From the NCBI RefSeq assembly GCF_003479425.1, contig NZ_QUHC01000014.1:1-61829 (forward strand): a stretch of 61,829 nt of DNA, read 5' to 3'. A program made the position numbers and the translations under genes. Positions 59,252 to 61,829 of the stretch are shown here, piece by piece. This DNA comes from Odoribacter sp. AF15-53 (lineage in GTDB: Bacteria; Bacteroidota; Bacteroidia; Bacteroidales; Marinifilaceae). Position 1 is the stretch's first letter. The number at the start of each line of letters is the position of its first letter. The notes beneath the pieces were generated by a model. The model saw only the letters and a list, made by a program, of their open reading frames with translations. It was not told the origin of the DNA and ran no database searches.

Positions 59252-61559
59252 TATATACTTGTTTGTCATTTTAGGTCTACTTTTCCTGGCAACTTCCTGC
59301 TCGCAGACGAAAAAGTTGACCGAAGGAGAGGTATTATATACCGGGGTCAAGAAAATGAAAATAGAGACGGCTAAAGGCGTGAAGCTGGAAGGGCCGAAGA
59401 GTTCGGCTATTTCCGGGCCGTTATCTTTCCCGCCGAATAACCCGCTTTACGCTCCTTACATCCGATCCCCCTTCCCTGTCGGTTTGTGGGTATATAACTG
59501 GAATTTGAAAAAAGAGAAGGGACTGAAATATTGGATATACAAAAAGCTGGCGAAAAAGCCCGTGTTGATCTCCGACGTGCAGCCCGAATTGCGGTTGAAG
59601 GTGGTGGATAATGCCGCCAACGAATACGGCTATTTCGGGGTTCAATCCGGTTACGAGATTATCCCGAACAAACGCAATCCGAAGAAAGCAAAGATCAGTT
59701 ATCACGTGTATATCCCGGAACCTTTCTTGTTAGGCAATGTCGAATTTTGGGGGTGGAAAGGGAGAATGGACAGTCTGATTCAGAAAACCCAACGAGGTTG
59801 CCTGCTGACTAAAGGTGCCGAGTATAACCTGTACACGATGGAGGATGAACGGGCTCGGATCACCAAGATATTGCGGAATAGCGGGTATTATTATTTTCAA
59901 TCGGATTATATCGAGTTCTTGGTCGACACGACACGGGAAAAGCGGGTGGCTGACGTGCGTATCGCCTTGAAACACGGTATTCCTGCTGTTGCCTTGCAGC
60001 CTTACAAAGTCCGGGATGTGGAACTCGTGTTGGAAGAACCCGACCAGACGGAAACACAAGACTCCTTATCTTATAAAGGCATAAACGTGAAATACACGAA
60101 ACCTTTGGACGTGAAACCGAAAGTGCTTGCCCGTTCGATGCATTTATTGCCGGGGGACACGTATGCTTTCTGGCGGCAGAACCGTACCCAGACGAGCTTG
60201 GCCCGGTTAGGGATATTCAAATATACCAATCTGAATGTTACCCGTGCGGATAGCGTGAAAAACGGTTCTTACGGCATGTTGGATTTTAGTATCAATGCCG
60301 TGTATGACCTTCCTATCGAGACCGAGATCGAAGTTGACGTTTCGTCGAAATCCAACAATCTTTTGGGACCGGGATTGTCTTTCAGTATAACCAACAAGAA
60401 CTTGTTTGGGGGAGGAGAGAACCTCTCGTTCAAGCTGAATGGCGCTTACGAGTGGGAGGTAGGTAACAAACAGGCAAATTCAAATTCGGGGTTAATTAAT
60501 TCTTATGAACTGGGCTTGAATGTCGGGTTGTCATTACCCCGGTTGCTGGTACCTAATTTCCTGAAGAGTAACAAAGACTTTGCCGAACGTACGCATTTCC
60601 AGATCGGGATGGATTTTCTGAACCGGCACACGTTTTTCCGTATGATCTCTTTTACTGGATCAACGAGTTATGATTTCCAGTCTTCCTGGCGGGTGTATCA
60701 CACGATAACTCCTTTGAAGTTGAGCTATACTCACTTGTTGCGTACTTCCAAGGAATTTGATGAAACCATGGAGAATAACCCGGCGATAGCCATGAGTTTC
60801 AAAAATCAGTTTATCCCTTCAATGGCCTATACTTACACGTATGATCGGGCGGCGACAACCCGTAACCCGAATCGTTTTTATTGGCAAAATATGATCATGT
60901 CGTCGGGTAACATCCTTTCGGCGATACAGTATATTAGCGGTGATCATCAGGGACAGGGAAAAAAGATATTCGGTAATATCTACTCTCAATTTCTGAAATT
61001 GACTTCCGAGGTGATCGTTTATCGCAAAGTGACCGAAACCTCGATCCTGGCAACCCGTTTTATGGGTGGGATCGGCTACGCTTACGGTAATTCGAGAGTG
61101 ATGCCGTATAGCGAGCAATTTTATATCGGTGGAGCCAACAGTATCCGGGCTTTCACGATCCGTTCTATCGGTCCCGGTAGCTATCACCAGAAGAGTGACA
61201 ACAAGACGGCTTATCTGGACCAAACGGGAGACATCAAGTTGGAAGGGAATATCGAATTACGTTTTAAAATAGCTTATCGCTTGAATGGTGCTATTTTCCT
61301 GGATGCGGGAAACGTGTGGTTGTTAAGAAATGATTCCAAGCGTCCCGGGGGAGAATTTAAGCTTGCCGGATTGTTGAATGAGATCGCTTTAGGTACGGGA
61401 TTCGGGTTGCGTTATGATATCGGTTTCATCGTTATCCGGGGTGATTTGGGAATCGCTTTGCATACACCTTACAAGAATCCGGATAAACGGGGATACTACA
61501 ATATTTCCAAGTTTAAAGACGGGCTGGCTTTCCATCTGGCGATCGGGTATCCGTTCTAG
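59232..61559 (+). CDS. tamL: TamL: BamA/TamA-like outer membrane lipoprotein
   Basis: A 775-residue Omp85 family protein that starts as a lipoprotein (LLFLATSCSQTKKLTEGEVLY, with the lipobox LATSC near residue 24). Three POTRA-like modules span about 45-330. A 16-strand barrel follows, with the family segments GGANSIRAFTIRSIGPGSY and LEGNIELRFKIAYRLNGAIFLDAGN. The closing GTGFGLRYDIGFIVIRGDLGIAL leads to the aromatic C-terminal FHLAIGYPF. The TTG at 59226 opens the frame, but the ATG at 59232 is the natural start. It should work with TamB, whose gene overlaps it by 20 nt. A decayed copy of its C-terminal stretch lies just downstream. Confidence 0.93.
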   Translation: MKIRGNNIYLFVILGLLFLATSCSQTKKLTEGEVLYTGVKKMKIETAKGVKLEGPKSSAISGPLSFPPNNPLYAPYIRSPFPVGLWVYNWNLKKEKGLKYWIYKKLAKKPVLISDVQPELRLKVVDNAANEYGYFGVQSGYEIIPNKRNPKKAKISYHVYIPEPFLLGNVEFWGWKGRMDSLIQKTQRGCLLTKGAEYNLYTMEDERARITKILRNSGYYYFQSDYIEFLVDTTREKRVADVRIALKHGIPAVALQPYKVRDVELVLEEPDQTETQDSLSYKGINVKYTKPLDVKPKVLARSMHLLPGDTYAFWRQNRTQTSLARLGIFKYTNLNVTRADSVKNGSYGMLDFSINAVYDLPIETEIEVDVSSKSNNLLGPGLSFSITNKNLFGGGENLSFKLNGAYEWEVGNKQANSNSGLINSYELGLNVGLSLPRLLVPNFLKSNKDFAERTHFQIGMDFLNRHTFFRMISFTGSTSYDFQSSWRVYHTITPLKLSYTHLLRTSKEFDETMENNPAIAMSFKNQFIPSMAYTYTYDRAATTRNPNRFYWQNMIMSSGNILSAIQYISGDHQGQGKKIFGNIYSQFLKLTSEVIVYRKVTETSILATRFMGGIGYAYGNSRVMPYSEQFYIGGANSIRAFTIRSIGPGSYHQKSDNKTAYLDQTGDIKLEGNIELRFKIAYRLNGAIFLDAGNVWLLRNDSKRPGGEFKLAGLLNEIALGTGFGLRYDIGFIVIRGDLGIALHTPYKNPDKRGYYNISKFKDGLAFHLAIGYPF

Positions 61560-61605
61560 GGGCTGGCTATTAACCGTTGAAATAGCCCGAATAATCTCGC
61601 GTTCG

Positions 61606-61680
61606 TCTGAAATTGCTTTAAGAATTGGATTCAGGTTGCCTTACGATATCGGTTTTATCGTTATCCGGGGCGACCTTTAG
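61606..61680 (+). pseudogene. Degenerate duplicate of the tamL C-terminal barrel strand
   Basis: About 24 codons, SEIALRIGFRLPYDIGFIVI followed by RGDL and TAG, match NEIALGTGFGLRYDIGFIVI then RGDL in TamL (about 61378-61449). Most differences are synonymous (GAG/GAA, ATC/ATT, TAT/TAC, TTC/TTT, GGT/GGC, GAT/GAC) and four are not. The sequence between the tamL stop and this copy shows no further convincing match. It is a relic of a second tamL-like gene or a tail duplication that ended with an early stop. Confidence 0.72.
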
Positions 61681-61761
61681 CTCGATAAGTCATTTCGTAT
61701 AAATAGGGAGTTCTATCATGATTACGTTATCAGTACGTGGTGAATACCTGTTCACTACCGT

Positions 61762-61829
61762 CATGAAGCTTATATAAAGCTTATAGATACATTATATGAA
61801 GCTTATTTATTATAAGCTTCATATAATGT
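61762..61829. repeat. AAGCTT-rich repeat with 17-bp palindrome at the window edge
   Basis: ATGAAGCTTATATAAAGCTTATA units are followed by a perfect inverted repeat, ACATTATATGAAGCTTA (61789-61805) with TAAGCTTCATATAATGT (61813-61829), loop 7 nt. It has no clear terminator tail before the window ends, so its role is unknown. Confidence 0.6.

Overview
The window reads as chromosome of an anaerobic gut-type Bacteroidota, most likely Odoribacteraceae (Butyricimonas/Odoribacter-like). That placement is an inference from family content: an ECF sigma/FecR/SusC/SusD locus, DUF4843 and PKD-like lipoproteins, GldA/F/G, the TamB/TamL pair, a methylmalonyl-CoA carboxylase pair, and many upstream regions carrying the Bacteroidota -7 element TAnnTTTG. 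No phage, insertion sequence, CRISPR array, rRNA or integrase was seen. It is mostly ordinary core genome with one accessory-like uptake locus at the left end.

Layout. 0-9.6 kb: ECF sigma, FecR anti-sigma, STN-type SusC, SusD, two surface lipoproteins and a TlpA-like thioredoxin, closed by a bidirectional terminator facing tRNA-Arg(ACG). 9.9-19.5 kb: a small unknown protein plus dapA, then a minus-strand block with gldG-gldF-gldA, a LacI regulator, a PgpH-type HD phosphodiesterase, fabD and folE. 19.6-21.1 kb: nfeD-floA. 21.5-26.9 kb: minus-strand amino-acid block lysA, lysC, prmA, trpB2. 26.9-28.8 kb: a structured RNA candidate, a small lipoprotein and a pyrophosphate-type phosphofructokinase. 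28.9-35.2 kb: glycosyltransferase, second ECF sigma, CarboxypepD-like protein, OmpH, SRPBCC protein, YeiH transporter, transaldolase, Sua5. 35.5-41.9 kb: trkH-trkA, comEC, def-ruvX-ftsB. 42.1-49.8 kb: carbamate kinase, ornithine carbamoyltransferase, STAS protein, gcvT, serC, serA, DUF1015. 49.9-54.2 kb: ABC exporter and mmdC-mmdA. 54.5-61.8 kb: tamB-tamL, a degenerate copy of the tamL tail and an AT-rich palindrome.

The most striking content is regulatory RNA. trpB2 is preceded by a complete ribosome-mediated attenuator: an exact promoter, a 22-residue leader peptide with three consecutive Trp codons, an antiterminator strand covering its stop codon, and a 14-bp terminator followed by seven U. 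The aspartokinase gene 2 kb away has a second leader with almost the same geometry, whose codon cluster at the same relative position is Met-Met-Cys-Met. Directly divergent from the trp leader sits an unassigned, independently promoted RNA of about 130 nt whose apical loop is perfectly complementary to its own 3' end.

The gaps between genes also hold several families of short-period (about 10 nt) repeats, one of which forms long palindromes with a shared GC-rich core. The aspartate pathway (dapA, lysC, lysA), one-carbon/serine metabolism (folE, gcvT, serC, serA) and outer-membrane assembly (ompH, tamB, tamL) are each represented by several genes.
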